Shown: positions 1 through 8,696 of the stretch, one piece after another
Layout: each line of letters starts with the position of its first letter
How positions within the stretch are numbered: the first letter of the stretch is position 1
Source: JACNKV01 sp964388155
Lineage (GTDB): Bacteria > Fidelibacterota > Marinisomatia > Marinisomatales > JACNKV01
Length of the DNA stretch: 37,122 nt
Assembly: GCA_964388155.1 (NCBI GenBank)
Contig: CAYLYH010000025.1
Location: 1 to 37,122, forward strand
Direction: 5' to 3'
Made by a program: the position numbers and the translations under genes
Notes under the pieces: model-generated
What the model was told of the DNA's origin: nothing
The model's input: the letters and a program-made list of their open reading frames with translations, nothing else
Database searches by the model: none

Positions 1-56
1 ATTGTCATACAAGAACTTACAGCCTTTTGTCTTATGCATTCTAGTCATGACCCATA

Positions 57-1685
57 TTAATAGTTACCATTTATCAAGGTTATCTCTCCCGCTCCGTTTG
101 ATCTCAACCAGTAGCCTTTGCCAGGTTCGATCGTTTCGGTCGCCGAATATCCGTTACTACCAAAACCGTAAACAGTCCCGGGAATTATCAATCCTTCCGG
201 GTCAGAAATATCACTCACATTCACAACCGTCGAAATACCAGAGATCAGGTTCCAGCCATCTGTCAGATCTAAAGTTAAGGTTGTGATCGCCTGCCCTTCA
301 AGCATGGCAGTCCCGGCAGTTTCAAAACGCAACCAGTAACCATTTCCAGCGGTCAGGTTGTTCTCCGGATGGTAGCCATAATCAAAAGAATAAAGTGTTC
401 CTTCGACAGCGTCAGGAAAAAGCGTTAAATAGTCAGGATTGCCTACATTTAACGGCAATCCGATCATTGTCCAGTTTTCAATGTAATCTACGTCAACACT
501 CATTACTTCGTTGAATCCGAATTCAAAAGCACCCATATCGGGAGACTCACCGGAAAACTCACTCTCATTCAAATCCAACAGCGTTTCACCGTTGGCGGCA
601 AAATAGGCGACTCCTGCATCAATACAGGGGGAATCTTCCTGCAGTGAGTAATCTCCGACAGCGGGATTAACAAAAAGCGGATTGGTTTCGATATTATTGT
701 ACCCGGTTGCCTCGGAAGGCATTGTCATATTGCTGTAAAAAACTTCCACGGTACTGCCCCAGTCAGCATTAATATCGTCACTGTACATCCCGGGATTGTC
801 ATAAACGATCGTATTCACAAAATAAGCTTCTGCATATGCTAAATTAACAGCTCCACCATCACCGGTTACTGCAGAATTATCTACTATAGTACAATTTACA
901 AAATACAAATAATTCCCCATACCGAGAGTGTTAAGGGCTCCACCTGAAGAGTACATCGTATAGTTGTCAAAAAAAAGACAGTTTGTGATTTTCGTGCCCA
1001 TTACCGAATAGCAATTGATTGCACCACCACCGTAATTAGCATCATTTTGAATGAATTCGCAACCGGTTATTTCAGTATGACCATCTGAGGTAAATTTTAT
1101 CGCCCCACCTTCACCATAAGCGTGATTTCGGATGAATTTGCAGTCAGTGAAGCGTGTCAGCGTTTCACTCTGCGTACCGGTATTTATGGCATAGACCGCA
1201 CCGCCCATCCCGTTAGATTGTCCAGTTGCATCATTGTCGGCAAATACACAATTCGATACAATTGCATTGGATGTCAGCAAAGCCAGTCCCCCGCCATGGA
1301 TGTCGGGATAGTCCCCGGATGTTTTTCCAAACTCAATCCGGCAATATGACAGATTGATAATGTCGTCGGAATCAACTCTAACCCCGCCCCACCCGGTTGC
1401 TGGATTGTCGGTTGTAAAATAAATGCTGTCAGTTTCGGTACCAACCGCCTGCAAATTTCCGTTCACGATAAACTGATAATTACCCTGAAAATTGACCGTT
1501 ACGCCCGGTTCGATCTCTAAGTTGTTTGGAACCGTTATATTTCCAGTCACTAAGTACGGGGAGTTTTCGGTCGTCCAAACACCGGTTTGATCTCCGCTAA
1601 CATGGGTTTGAGAATAGATATTGGTTAGCATAAACAATGATAAAATGCTCAAAACCACCGGAATGAGAGGAAAGGTTTTTTTCAT
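57..1685 (-). CDS. Secreted right-handed beta-helix protein with paired GYWLR modules
   Basis: A predicted secreted protein of 542 residues, starting at the ATG at 1685 with an N-terminal signal peptide (KK, then a hydrophobic stretch ending near IYSQ). Residues about 30-330 show short repeats with alternating Gly, Asn and Cys, such as GGGAINC and GGAVNLAY, typical of right-handed parallel beta-helix (PbH1) proteins. They are followed by a SPCIDAG...PDMGAFEFG segment that commonly closes such domains. The C-terminal about 140 residues hold two copies of a W-x-(M/L)-I-(G/S)...GYWLR module, and a close relative of this module is in the protein at 36319-37122. Unlike that protein, this one ends directly after the second module and lacks a YPNPFN-type sorting domain. 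Function unknown; surface or matrix protein is inferred. An upstream in-frame TTG is possible but less likely than the ATG. Confidence 0.8.
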   Translation of the reverse strand: MKKTFPLIPVVLSILSLFMLTNIYSQTHVSGDQTGVWTTENSPYLVTGNITVPNNLEIEPGVTVNFQGNYQFIVNGNLQAVGTETDSIYFTTDNPATGWGGVRVDSDDIINLSYCRIEFGKTSGDYPDIHGGGLALLTSNAIVSNCVFADNDATGQSNGMGGAVYAINTGTQSETLTRFTDCKFIRNHAYGEGGAIKFTSDGHTEITGCEFIQNDANYGGGAINCYSVMGTKITNCLFFDNYTMYSSGGALNTLGMGNYLYFVNCTIVDNSAVTGDGGAVNLAYAEAYFVNTIVYDNPGMYSDDINADWGSTVEVFYSNMTMPSEATGYNNIETNPLFVNPAVGDYSLQEDSPCIDAGVAYFAANGETLLDLNESEFSGESPDMGAFEFGFNEVMSVDVDYIENWTMIGLPLNVGNPDYLTLFPDAVEGTLYSFDYGYHPENNLTAGNGYWLRFETAGTAMLEGQAITTLTLDLTDGWNLISGISTVVNVSDISDPEGLIIPGTVYGFGSNGYSATETIEPGKGYWLRSNGAGEITLINGNY

Positions 1686-1814
1686 AGTCAATTCTATCCG
1701 TCGTTTATTAGTAATCTGAGGACAGTTAATTTAGCTATAAAAGAGTAAACGTGTTAGAGTGTTAATGTTTTAAGGAGTTAGTGAATTAATATTTGATGAA
1801 TATGGGGTTCGTGG

Positions 1815-2438
1815 TTATCTCTTTTCAAATACAAATGAAATCAACCGGGGTATTTCCCTATTCTTTTCATCAAACCATTCTCTTAAATCAAGCAATTTAA
1901 AGGCGTTATTTTGCCCACAATCCATGTATTCTGATATGTGGTGCTGATACACTTCTAGTTCAATCTTTTCCCCATCGGATTCATAGCAGGCCTTGCTTCC
2001 AAGATATTGCTTAAACGGATGCAGTTCACATACAAAGAATTTTCCGCCAACTTTCAATTTATCTGATGCCTGTGAGAAAATAAAATCTACATTTTTGATA
2101 TGTTCTAACGTTAAACTGCAGGTGACTATATCAAAATAATTATTTCGAGCGTTCCAGGGTTTTCCCAGATCAGCCTTTTTAAATGTTACATTTTCGTTAT
2201 TGATTTTATTAGCGGCGATCGCCAGCATTTTTCCTGAAATATCCAAGCCTATCACTTCGGAAGCATTTTTTATAAGCCATTCAGTATTCTTTCCGGTTCC
2301 GCACCCCAACTCCAACACAGTACCAAATGAATATTTTGACAGTACCTCTATCGTGGCTTTTTGATCAAGGTCGCGGGTTTTATTTTCATTCGTATCATAT
2401 TGATCAGCCCAGATATTGTATGATATTTCGATACTCAT
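1815..2438 (-). CDS. Class I SAM-dependent methyltransferase
   Basis: A 207-residue protein with the class I methyltransferase fold. Motif I is LELGCGTGKNTEW (about residues 42-54), motif II is VIGLDIS with an acidic residue for the ribose hydroxyls, motif III is KADLGKPW, and the post-motif is FDIVTCSLTLEHI. The Asn-Thr after GCGTGK and the region around LEHIKNV fit the UbiE/Methyltransf_11 and 25 families. The substrate cannot be read from the sequence. The ATG at 2438 sits 15 bp from the stop of the tldE-like gene upstream, so it may be cotranscribed with the TldE/TldD pair, although a functional link is not established. Confidence 0.85.
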   Translation of the reverse strand: MSIEISYNIWADQYDTNENKTRDLDQKATIEVLSKYSFGTVLELGCGTGKNTEWLIKNASEVIGLDISGKMLAIAANKINNENVTFKKADLGKPWNARNNYFDIVTCSLTLEHIKNVDFIFSQASDKLKVGGKFFVCELHPFKQYLGSKACYESDGEKIELEVYQHHISEYMDCGQNNAFKLLDLREWFDEKNREIPRLISFVFEKR

Positions 2439-2453
2439 TTTTCCACTTAAATG

Positions 2454-3794
2454 TTACAGCGTCAATGCAAACGATTTAACCAAAATTCCCGGGCAGGTTG
2501 TTCCTCCTAATGCGCGTCCATCATAAGTTTCCACCTCCGGGATAAATTTCGTCTCTGCACCAACAGCTTCTAATTCTGAACCGAAAAAGCGATACAAAGT
2601 GTCATCAAAACGCATCGTTTCGATCGGCGCTACAATTTCTCCGTTCTCAACCCAAAAACAGGCATAGCGGGTCAACCCGGTAATTCTGCCGCCAACATTA
2701 TCACTCCAGTTAAGATAATGCAGATTCGAGAGATACAATCCGGTACAAAGTTCTTTCAAAACTTCCTCTTCGGACAATGTTCCACAACCCATTACAGGTG
2801 AGCGCATATATTCTCCGTCAGAGGCAAAATTACTTTCTTTTCCGTATTCTTTCGCAGTTCGGGAACTCACTAACGTATTTTCTAATTCACCGCTATTAAC
2901 CAAAGCAAGATATTTCGGTGCGACTTCCCCGCGACCATTGAACCGCGGAACTAACCCACTGCGAAAATCCTCAGAAAGATTAAACAATTTCGATAATTTT
3001 ACATTCTCATTTCGCATTTTTCCAAATGCACTATTCCCCTGCTGAATTGATGCTTCACTGATCCCGTTCCAGCTGAACATCCCGATAAAATCAGCCACCG
3101 CAGCCGGAGCGAACCAAGTTCTGTATTCTCCCGGTTCCAACTTTTTCTTAGGGCGGTTCATCAATGCAAGTTTCTTGCGGGAATCTGCGATATTTGCTTC
3201 GTAGGCGTTTTGGTCCCAGTCCGTCCCGGCGTAGGTTCCTTTCACCATCTTATGGTCAGGTGTTACGATGGAGTAATCCATGGAAAAAGTATCGGTCTCG
3301 AACCAGTGTTTTTGCCCTGCGGAATTAGCATTACCCCTGAAGATTCGCCCAGATGCCCAAATCCCAACAAGATCAACACCTTCCATCGCCGGTAGTAACG
3401 CATTTACGGCATCTTTTTGTGGAAGATCTTTTGCTGTTCTGACTTCTCTACTCGATCCGGCATTTTCCGGTAATACAATAAACGGATCTTCAGGAAGCTG
3501 CACGACCTCTTTTCGCATTCGATTTAACTCAACCAGGGCTTCGTCCTTTAGGTTTCCAATCAATTCCCGTGCTGTGATACTGCCATGACAGACACGCTGG
3601 TTATGTATTAACTCCAGAGACATTTCGGTATCATCCACCAATCCGGTTTGACGCACTTTGGCATTATTCACGCGAATGAACTGAGAATTCTCACCACCAA
3701 AATTAACGGTAAGATGTTCACCTTCGCTCAATTCAGAGAACAATACTTCACAAATTTGATTAAATAATTTTTCGTTATTACTTTGATCAGACAT
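2454..3794 (-). CDS. tldE: TldE/PmbA-like subunit of the TldD/TldE metalloprotease
   Basis: A 446-residue PmbA/TldD superfamily protein. It lacks the HExxxH zinc motif present in its neighbour at 3848-5287, which identifies it as the TldE (PmbA) partner rather than the catalytic subunit. The C-terminal region (GCGTLSEEEVLKEL... YLSNLHYLNWSDNVGGRITGLTRYACFWVENGEIVAPIETMRFDDTLYRFF, read in parts) matches the family's conserved end. In characterised bacteria TldD and TldE form a heterodimer that cuts unfolded peptides in the cytoplasm and matures some peptide natural products. The gene follows tldD with about 50 bp between them, consistent with one operon. No RiPP precursor was recognised nearby. 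Confidence 0.85.
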   Translation of the reverse strand: MSDQSNNEKLFNQICEVLFSELSEGEHLTVNFGGENSQFIRVNNAKVRQTGLVDDTEMSLELIHNQRVCHGSITARELIGNLKDEALVELNRMRKEVVQLPEDPFIVLPENAGSSREVRTAKDLPQKDAVNALLPAMEGVDLVGIWASGRIFRGNANSAGQKHWFETDTFSMDYSIVTPDHKMVKGTYAGTDWDQNAYEANIADSRKKLALMNRPKKKLEPGEYRTWFAPAAVADFIGMFSWNGISEASIQQGNSAFGKMRNENVKLSKLFNLSEDFRSGLVPRFNGRGEVAPKYLALVNSGELENTLVSSRTAKEYGKESNFASDGEYMRSPVMGCGTLSEEEVLKELCTGLYLSNLHYLNWSDNVGGRITGLTRYACFWVENGEIVAPIETMRFDDTLYRFFGSELEAVGAETKFIPEVETYDGRALGGTTCPGILVKSFALTL

Positions 3795-3847
3795 ACTTAA
3801 TATCCCCTTAGACCATTTCCCATTTTACTTTTACCATTTTCCATAAC

Positions 3848-5287
3848 TCACGCTCCTCCAAACACTTCTACATTTTCAAAATATGCAACAGGACTAGCAT
3901 GTCCTACACGGATGGTTTGGTTCGGTTCACCCTTCCCGCAATACGGAGTCCCGTAGCACTCAAATGTGTCCTTATCGCCGACCATCTTCAGGTTATTCCA
4001 AAATGGATTTGTAATCCCTCGATAATTCGGATTTCGCACGGTTTTTGTCAGTTTCCCGTTTTCGATCAGCTTACCGTATTCACAGCCGAACTGAAACTTA
4101 TTCCGGTAATCATCGATGGACCATGAACGGTTACTTTCCATATAAACACCGTAATCGATGGCAGAGATGATCTCTTCAAAAGATGAATCTCCCGGCTCCA
4201 GATTCAGATTTGCCATCCGATCGATCGGGGCACGGTTCCAGGTACTTGCACGGAAGTTTGCCACACCCGGCAGACCTGAGCGAATCTGACTTTCCTTACC
4301 GCCCAATCCGCGGACAAGGATACCGTCTTGCACGATATATTCTTTCTTTGCTCGGAGCCCGCCGTCGTCGAAGTTGTAAGAGGCAAATTCACCCGATACC
4401 GTCGGGTCGAAGGTGACATTCATAATATCCGAACCATATTTGAGTATACCAAAATCTTTCGACTTTACGAAACTCCAACCGGCGTAATTTCGTTCATCAC
4501 CCAAGATACGGTCTACTTCCGTGGCATGACCAATGCTTTCATGGATTTGCAGCATCATTTGATCGGGGGCTAAAACAAGTCCCATCGTTCCCGTTGGGCA
4601 TTCATCCGCTGTTAATAATTCCACAGATTCTTCGCCAATTTTTCGGGCTTGTGCCAAGATGACCGACTCATCGAAGACTTCCATTCCCTTTTGATGGCTG
4701 AACCCGCGCATTCCCCCGTGGGAACGTGTCTGTACGATATTTCCATCTTGTGCGGTGGACTGCATATCAAAGGTGACCATCAAAAAGTCCTGCGTAATAT
4801 CACTGCCGTTTGAACTGACAAATCGATGATTTGATTCTACAATTCGCGCCATAGAATTCACACTGATTACTTTTTCAGAAATCTTTAATTCGGCATTGAT
4901 CTTCACCAGTAACACATTCAGCCCTCCGGGAGAGATTGCATCAACGGAGTTAATAAACGGTGACCGATACGACCCGACATTCTTTGGACGGGCAGCATCC
5001 GTGAAATAAGCAATCGAATATTTGGATGCGAGTTTTGCCTGTTCGTACGCCCTTTTTGCAGCTTCAGCAATTCCGGCGCTGTCTATTCGATTCGTCCCGA
5101 TATAGCTAAACTGTCCGTGAGCAAGGACTTCAACCATGATACCGTGTGTAGTATCTTTGGAATTCGCCTGCGGTTTTCCATCTCTGACATAGCGGGTGGT
5201 GGTGGCTTCTTTTACCTCACGCAGACCTACCCAATCGGCGGGCACATCTACTGCTGCTAAAAGGTTTTGTAGATGATGATTTTCCAT
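3848..5287 (-). CDS. tldD: TldD-like catalytic subunit of the TldD/TldE metalloprotease
   Basis: A 479-residue protein with the zinc motif H249-E-S-I-G-H254 (HExxxH), the hallmark of catalytic TldD. It is followed by the conserved segments DRILGDERNYAG and a Gly-rich, late Cys-containing region (FQFGCEYGKLIENGKL) expected in the family. Length fits TldD (about 480 residues). The ATG at 5287 is preceded by GAAAGG at a slightly long but acceptable distance. It lies first in the pair with the TldE-like gene. The known role of the heterodimer is proteolysis of unstructured peptides, including toxin or RiPP precursors in some species; the physiological substrate here is unknown. Confidence 0.88.
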   Translation of the reverse strand: MENHHLQNLLAAVDVPADWVGLREVKEATTTRYVRDGKPQANSKDTTHGIMVEVLAHGQFSYIGTNRIDSAGIAEAAKRAYEQAKLASKYSIAYFTDAARPKNVGSYRSPFINSVDAISPGGLNVLLVKINAELKISEKVISVNSMARIVESNHRFVSSNGSDITQDFLMVTFDMQSTAQDGNIVQTRSHGGMRGFSHQKGMEVFDESVILAQARKIGEESVELLTADECPTGTMGLVLAPDQMMLQIHESIGHATEVDRILGDERNYAGWSFVKSKDFGILKYGSDIMNVTFDPTVSGEFASYNFDDGGLRAKKEYIVQDGILVRGLGGKESQIRSGLPGVANFRASTWNRAPIDRMANLNLEPGDSSFEEIISAIDYGVYMESNRSWSIDDYRNKFQFGCEYGKLIENGKLTKTVRNPNYRGITNPFWNNLKMVGDKDTFECYGTPYCGKGEPNQTIRVGHASPVAYFENVEVFGGA

Positions 5288-5379
5288 TAAAATATGCCTT
5301 TCATAATGATTGACTTACACTGTGTTTAGCGCATTAAATATAACGTAATCGTAGTAAAGATGTAATTACGCTTTACGAT

Positions 5380-6615
5380 TTACTTCCCAATATCTTTAAA
5401 TTTATCCGGGGTTTTTCTTAAAGCCGATGTCACTTTTTCGAAAGCATTGATTACATCCTGCGTATCTTTCTCTGAGCCCAGCAGATGATTCTGCTTCAAC
5501 CAAATAGATTCTTCGTAACAGAGTTTTTCGGTCACGGGCATGTGGAGAGTGGAATAATCTCTGTCCGCCAGCCACGGATATTCATCTGCATTCGTGATGA
5601 ACAGGCTTTCTTTATATAACGGGACGTATCCGCGATAGGTGTAGACGCCTTCCGCCTGCATGGATTTGAAAAACGCCTCCCGAGAGACTCCGTTAAACTT
5701 TGCACTATCATAACGGCTTAAATAAATATGATTGGCTGACATTGTAACTTCATTCGGTAAGACTACCGGAATTATGCCGGGGATATCTTTTAGTACTGCA
5801 TCTATCATTTTACGATTTTTATCTCTAAGGGCAATATCAGTATTTATCGTATCTAACTGAGCGTCTAACATAGCAGCTCCAATCGCCGGAAGTCGGAAAT
5901 TCCCGCCTAAACGCTGATGCTCATACCACTGTCCGCCTTTTACTCGTCCGCAATTATGATAAGAAAAACAAGCATTGACAAATTCTTCATCGTTGGTCAC
6001 GATAGCTCCGCCTTCTCCGGCTGACATATTTTTTGATGTCTGAAAACTGAAAATCCCTCCCAAACCAAGCGCTCCGACTTTAGTGCCATTCCACTCAGCG
6101 CCATGGGCCTGGGCAGCATCTTCGATGACAACCAAGCCATGCTTATTAGCTACAGCAATGATGGCATCCATACTGGCAGGGTTCCCGGCAATATGCACGG
6201 GCATTATTGCTTTTGTTTTTGGCGTGATAGCAGTTTCAATCAACTCAGGATTTAAATTGAATGTCTCCGCTTCCACATCCACAAAAACCGGAACAGCATT
6301 TGCCATCAATACAGCAGAGGCTGTTGCAATAAATGTGTATGGCGGAACGATAACTTCATCTCCGGCTTTTATTCCCGCCGCTTTGAGTGCTACCCAAATC
6401 GCCGTCGTACCCGAACTGGTTGTGATACAGTATTTTGCATCCTGAAATTCGGCAAAACGTTTGTTGAAACGGGCAACTGCGGCACTGCCGACACCCCAAC
6501 CTTCATTTTCAAAAGTGTGGATGATTTTGTTTTTTAGATTGTCGGTTGGTTGAGGCCAACCCTGAAAGGGTTTAGTGCGGACAGGAGCTCCACCAAAAAT
6601 CGCCAGTTCATTCAT
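5380..6615 (-). CDS. DegT/DnrJ/EryC1/StrS family PLP-dependent aminotransferase
   Basis: A 411-residue fold-type I PLP enzyme of the DegT/DnrJ/EryC1/StrS family. The sequence shows the substrate/cofactor signature TSSGTTA (about 66-72), the PLP-phosphate and ring-binding VIEDAAQAHGAEW (163-175), and the Schiff-base lysine in SFQTSKNMSAGEGG (K195). Members convert keto-sugars to amino-sugars or make AHBA-type compounds, often for surface polysaccharide or secondary metabolism. Here there are no other sugar genes next to it, so the substrate is open. Transcribed divergently from hsp20 across a 383-bp gap. Confidence 0.87.
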   Translation of the reverse strand: MNELAIFGGAPVRTKPFQGWPQPTDNLKNKIIHTFENEGWGVGSAAVARFNKRFAEFQDAKYCITTSSGTTAIWVALKAAGIKAGDEVIVPPYTFIATASAVLMANAVPVFVDVEAETFNLNPELIETAITPKTKAIMPVHIAGNPASMDAIIAVANKHGLVVIEDAAQAHGAEWNGTKVGALGLGGIFSFQTSKNMSAGEGGAIVTNDEEFVNACFSYHNCGRVKGGQWYEHQRLGGNFRLPAIGAAMLDAQLDTINTDIALRDKNRKMIDAVLKDIPGIIPVVLPNEVTMSANHIYLSRYDSAKFNGVSREAFFKSMQAEGVYTYRGYVPLYKESLFITNADEYPWLADRDYSTLHMPVTEKLCYEESIWLKQNHLLGSEKDTQDVINAFEKVTSALRKTPDKFKDIGK

Positions 6616-6998
6616 AGTAATATCCTTTTTTAAGTAGATTAAACAAGGCTAAAGTTAATTTGTTTCACCATCGATACTCAACATTTTTTCATTGAAATAA
6701 TTGTTTTACCTCAGAGACGCAAAGGACACGGAGGTTTAATAGAGTTTAAGAAGTAGAATATAATCCAAATAGATACTTCAATCTTCCACATATCCCTCTC
6801 TCCATTACTTCCCATCTCCCTACTCTGCAATATTTTCATACCAAACTGACACTCTGCCTATATGCACTGCCATTTTTGCAACCGGATTGTAATTTTTTGC
6901 ATTAGTCTCCGATTGGAACACCGATTGCATAAGTTTGTGCAGATAGATTGAAACTGGTTGAAACAACTAATAAAAATAAAAAAGAGAGGAAACATAAA
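6616..6998. other. Intergenic region between divergent aminotransferase and hsp20
   Basis: No gene seen. This gap must carry the promoters of the two divergent genes. I found no CIRCE inverted repeat and no convincing sigma-32 promoter for hsp20. Near the hsp20 side the heptamer CCGATTG occurs twice 12 bp apart (6909 and 6921), one helical turn spacing, with a related ACCGGATTG upstream near 6880; this could be an operator but is unproven. At about 6708-6736 there is a purine-rich stretch (CAGAGACGCAAAGGACACGG) of a kind often seen as dispersed intergenic repeat. Confidence 0.4.
6984..6990 (+). promoter_or_regulatory. Ribosome binding site of hsp20
   Basis: GAGAGGA lies 8 bp ahead of the ATG at 6999. 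It decides between this ATG and an in-frame ATG at 6948, which has no comparable site and would add a Lys/Asn-rich leader not seen in Hsp20 proteins. Confidence 0.7.
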
Positions 6999-7436
6999 AT
7001 GACCTTAGTAAGAATGAACCCAAGACGCGCAACACTTTCACCATGGACAAACTGGGACCGCATGGTTAGCGATTTCTATAACACGGATGAAGTGGAACCA
7101 AAATCCAGCTGGACGCCAGCTGTAGACATCAGCGAAGATGACAAAGCCTATCAAATGCATGTTGATCTACCAGGATTGTCGAAGAAAGACATCAGCGTTA
7201 ATCTAAAAGATAATGTATTAACCGTCAGCGGTGAGCGTTCCTATGAAAAGAATGATAAAAAAGATACGTATTATCGCGTCGAACGCGGTTACGGAATATT
7301 TAGCCGTTGCTTCCGCCTACCGGAAGAAGTTATTGAGGATAACATTAATGCCTCATTCAAAAATGGTGTACTTAATGTCACCGTCCCGAAAGCTGAAGAA
7401 GTCCCGGCAAAAGAGTTAGAGATCAAAGTCGCATAA
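6999..7436 (+). CDS. Small heat-shock protein, Hsp20/alpha-crystallin family
   Basis: A 145-residue small heat-shock protein, an ATP-independent holdase that keeps unfolding proteins soluble. The N-terminal arm (about 1-40) is followed by the alpha-crystallin domain beginning WTPAVDISEDDKAY and containing YQMHVDLPGLSKKDISV, the VSGERS strand and the family-typical F-x-R-x-F-x-L-P segment as FSRCFRLPEE. The conserved A-x-x-x-N-G-V-L motif is ASFKNGVLNV (about 120-129). The C-terminal I-x-I/V type motif is present as LEIKVA. The gene is followed by a strong intrinsic terminator at 7463-7490, so it is probably monocistronic. Confidence 0.93.
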   Translation: MTLVRMNPRRATLSPWTNWDRMVSDFYNTDEVEPKSSWTPAVDISEDDKAYQMHVDLPGLSKKDISVNLKDNVLTVSGERSYEKNDKKDTYYRVERGYGIFSRCFRLPEEVIEDNINASFKNGVLNVTVPKAEEVPAKELEIKVA

Positions 7437-7462
7437 TCTAACACATTCTTGTTTGTTAGAAA

Positions 7463-7490
7463 GGGCTGAGCGGAGACGTTCAGCCCTTTT
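7463..7490 (+). terminator. Intrinsic terminator after hsp20
   Basis: Ten-base-pair stem GGGCTGAGCG / CGTTCAGCCC (one G-T wobble) closed by a GAGA tetraloop of GNRA type, followed at once by TTTTGTATTTT. It sits 26 bp after the hsp20 stop codon. Confidence 0.9.
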
Positions 7491-7543
7491 GTATTTTATA
7501 ACCCGCCAATAGTAAGCACTTCTACTAAGCACAATCGGAAACT

Positions 7544-7585
7544 TTAACACATTAACACCCTAACACTTTAATACTTTAACACTTT
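7544..7585. repeat. Short tandem-like AACAC/CTTTAA repeats
   Basis: Degenerate direct repeats of ACTTTAACAC and ATTAACACC type. A 17-bp segment (CATTAACACCCTAACAC, 7550-7566) recurs inverted at 1751-1767 with one mismatch. Function unknown. Confidence 0.5.
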
Positions 7586-7636
7586 GGAACATAATCTGTA
7601 ATTTCGACTAAGAAATAAATAGCCATTAAAGGAAAT

Positions 7637-8587
7637 ATGATTTACAACTCCATCGCAGACACGGTCGGAAATACCCCGATTGTAAAACTAAACAATATCG
7701 GTAAAGATTTTGATTTTAATCTTTACGCCAAATGTGAATTTCTGAATGCCGGGGGCTCTCTCAAGGATCGTATCGGTGTCCGAATGATCGACAATGCGGA
7801 AAAAAGCGGCCGCATCAAGTCCGGCGACACTCTCATCGAACCCTCTTCCGGAAATACCGGAATTGGAATGGCATTAGCCGCCACTGTGAGAGGATACCGT
7901 CTAATCATCACCATGCCGGATAAAATGAGCCTGGAAAAGGAAGTCGTCCTCAAAGCGTTGGGTGCAGAGATCGTCCGCACACCAACCGAAGCCGCTCATG
8001 ATGACCCCGAAGGACTTATGGAAGTTGCCAAACGCCTGAACCGTGAAATTCCGAATTCACATATTTTAAATCAGTATATAAATCCTGACAATCCCGATGC
8101 TCATTATTACGGCACGGCTGAAGAGATTTTGCAAGACTTTGGCACGGACTTGAAAATGGTCCTGATCGGAGCCGGAACGGGCGGTACTATCACCGGAGTT
8201 GCAAAACGATTGAAAGAAGAAATTCCGGAGATCAAAATTATTGGGGTGGACCCGTATGGTTCTATCCTTGGCGGCGGAACGGATGTCGCATCGTATCTTG
8301 TTGAAGGCATTGGCTACGATTTTTTCCCTGACGTGCTTGACAATACGCTGGTCGATGAATATGTAAAAGTAAACGATAAAGATTCCTTTCTCATGGCGCG
8401 GCGGCTGATTAAAGAAGAAGGTTTACTGGTCGGCGGGTCAAGCGGTTCCGTCGTTTGGGCAGCCTTACAAATGGCAAATCAGCTGAAGCCCGGTGACAAT
8501 GTAGTTGCGATTCTCCCTGACAGTGTACGAAACTATTTATCTAAATTCGTCAATGATGAATGGATGCGTGAAAACAATTTTGAATGA
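7637..8587 (+). CDS. Cystathionine beta-synthase-type PLP enzyme without Bateman domain
   Basis: A 316-residue fold-type II PLP enzyme. The Schiff-base lysine is K43 in NAGGSLKDR, the substrate/carboxylate loop is S71-GNTG, and the phosphate-binding loop is GTGGTITG (180-187). Many segments follow cystathionine beta-synthase rather than plain cysteine synthase: IPNSHILNQY, EGIGYDFFPDVLDNTLVD, LPDSVRNYLSKFVNDEWM. The likely reaction is condensation of serine (or an activated serine) with homocysteine or a sulfide source in transsulfuration. It ends right after the catalytic core, so the AdoMet-binding CBS-pair (Bateman) domain and the N-terminal haem-binding segment of animal CBS are both absent. 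A cysteine synthase (CysK/CysM) activity cannot be excluded. Confidence 0.85.
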   Translation: MIYNSIADTVGNTPIVKLNNIGKDFDFNLYAKCEFLNAGGSLKDRIGVRMIDNAEKSGRIKSGDTLIEPSSGNTGIGMALAATVRGYRLIITMPDKMSLEKEVVLKALGAEIVRTPTEAAHDDPEGLMEVAKRLNREIPNSHILNQYINPDNPDAHYYGTAEEILQDFGTDLKMVLIGAGTGGTITGVAKRLKEEIPEIKIIGVDPYGSILGGGTDVASYLVEGIGYDFFPDVLDNTLVDEYVKVNDKDSFLMARRLIKEEGLLVGGSSGSVVWAALQMANQLKPGDNVVAILPDSVRNYLSKFVNDEWMRENNFE

Positions 8588-8636
8588 TTGGTTATTGGTA
8601 AATTGGTGAGTAGTAAATTGGTTATTGGTGAATGGT
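8587..8636. repeat. Duplicated ATTGGTTATTGGT intergenic repeat
   Basis: Two near-identical 20-bp copies beginning at 8587 and 8617, each ATTGGTTATTGGT followed by (A/G)AAT. A similar TTATTGGTGA...AATTGGTGA stretch lies at 28417-28440 near another gene boundary. No function visible. Confidence 0.5.
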
Positions 8637-8696
8637 TTACTCGATGAAATGCGGACGATATTTTTCAGGAGTAACATACTTGATAAAAGGATTATT

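Noticed and set aside
6616..6998. CIRCE or sigma-32 control of hsp20
   Set aside because: No TTAGCACTC-N9-GAGTGCTAA repeat and no convincing heat-shock promoter could be found.
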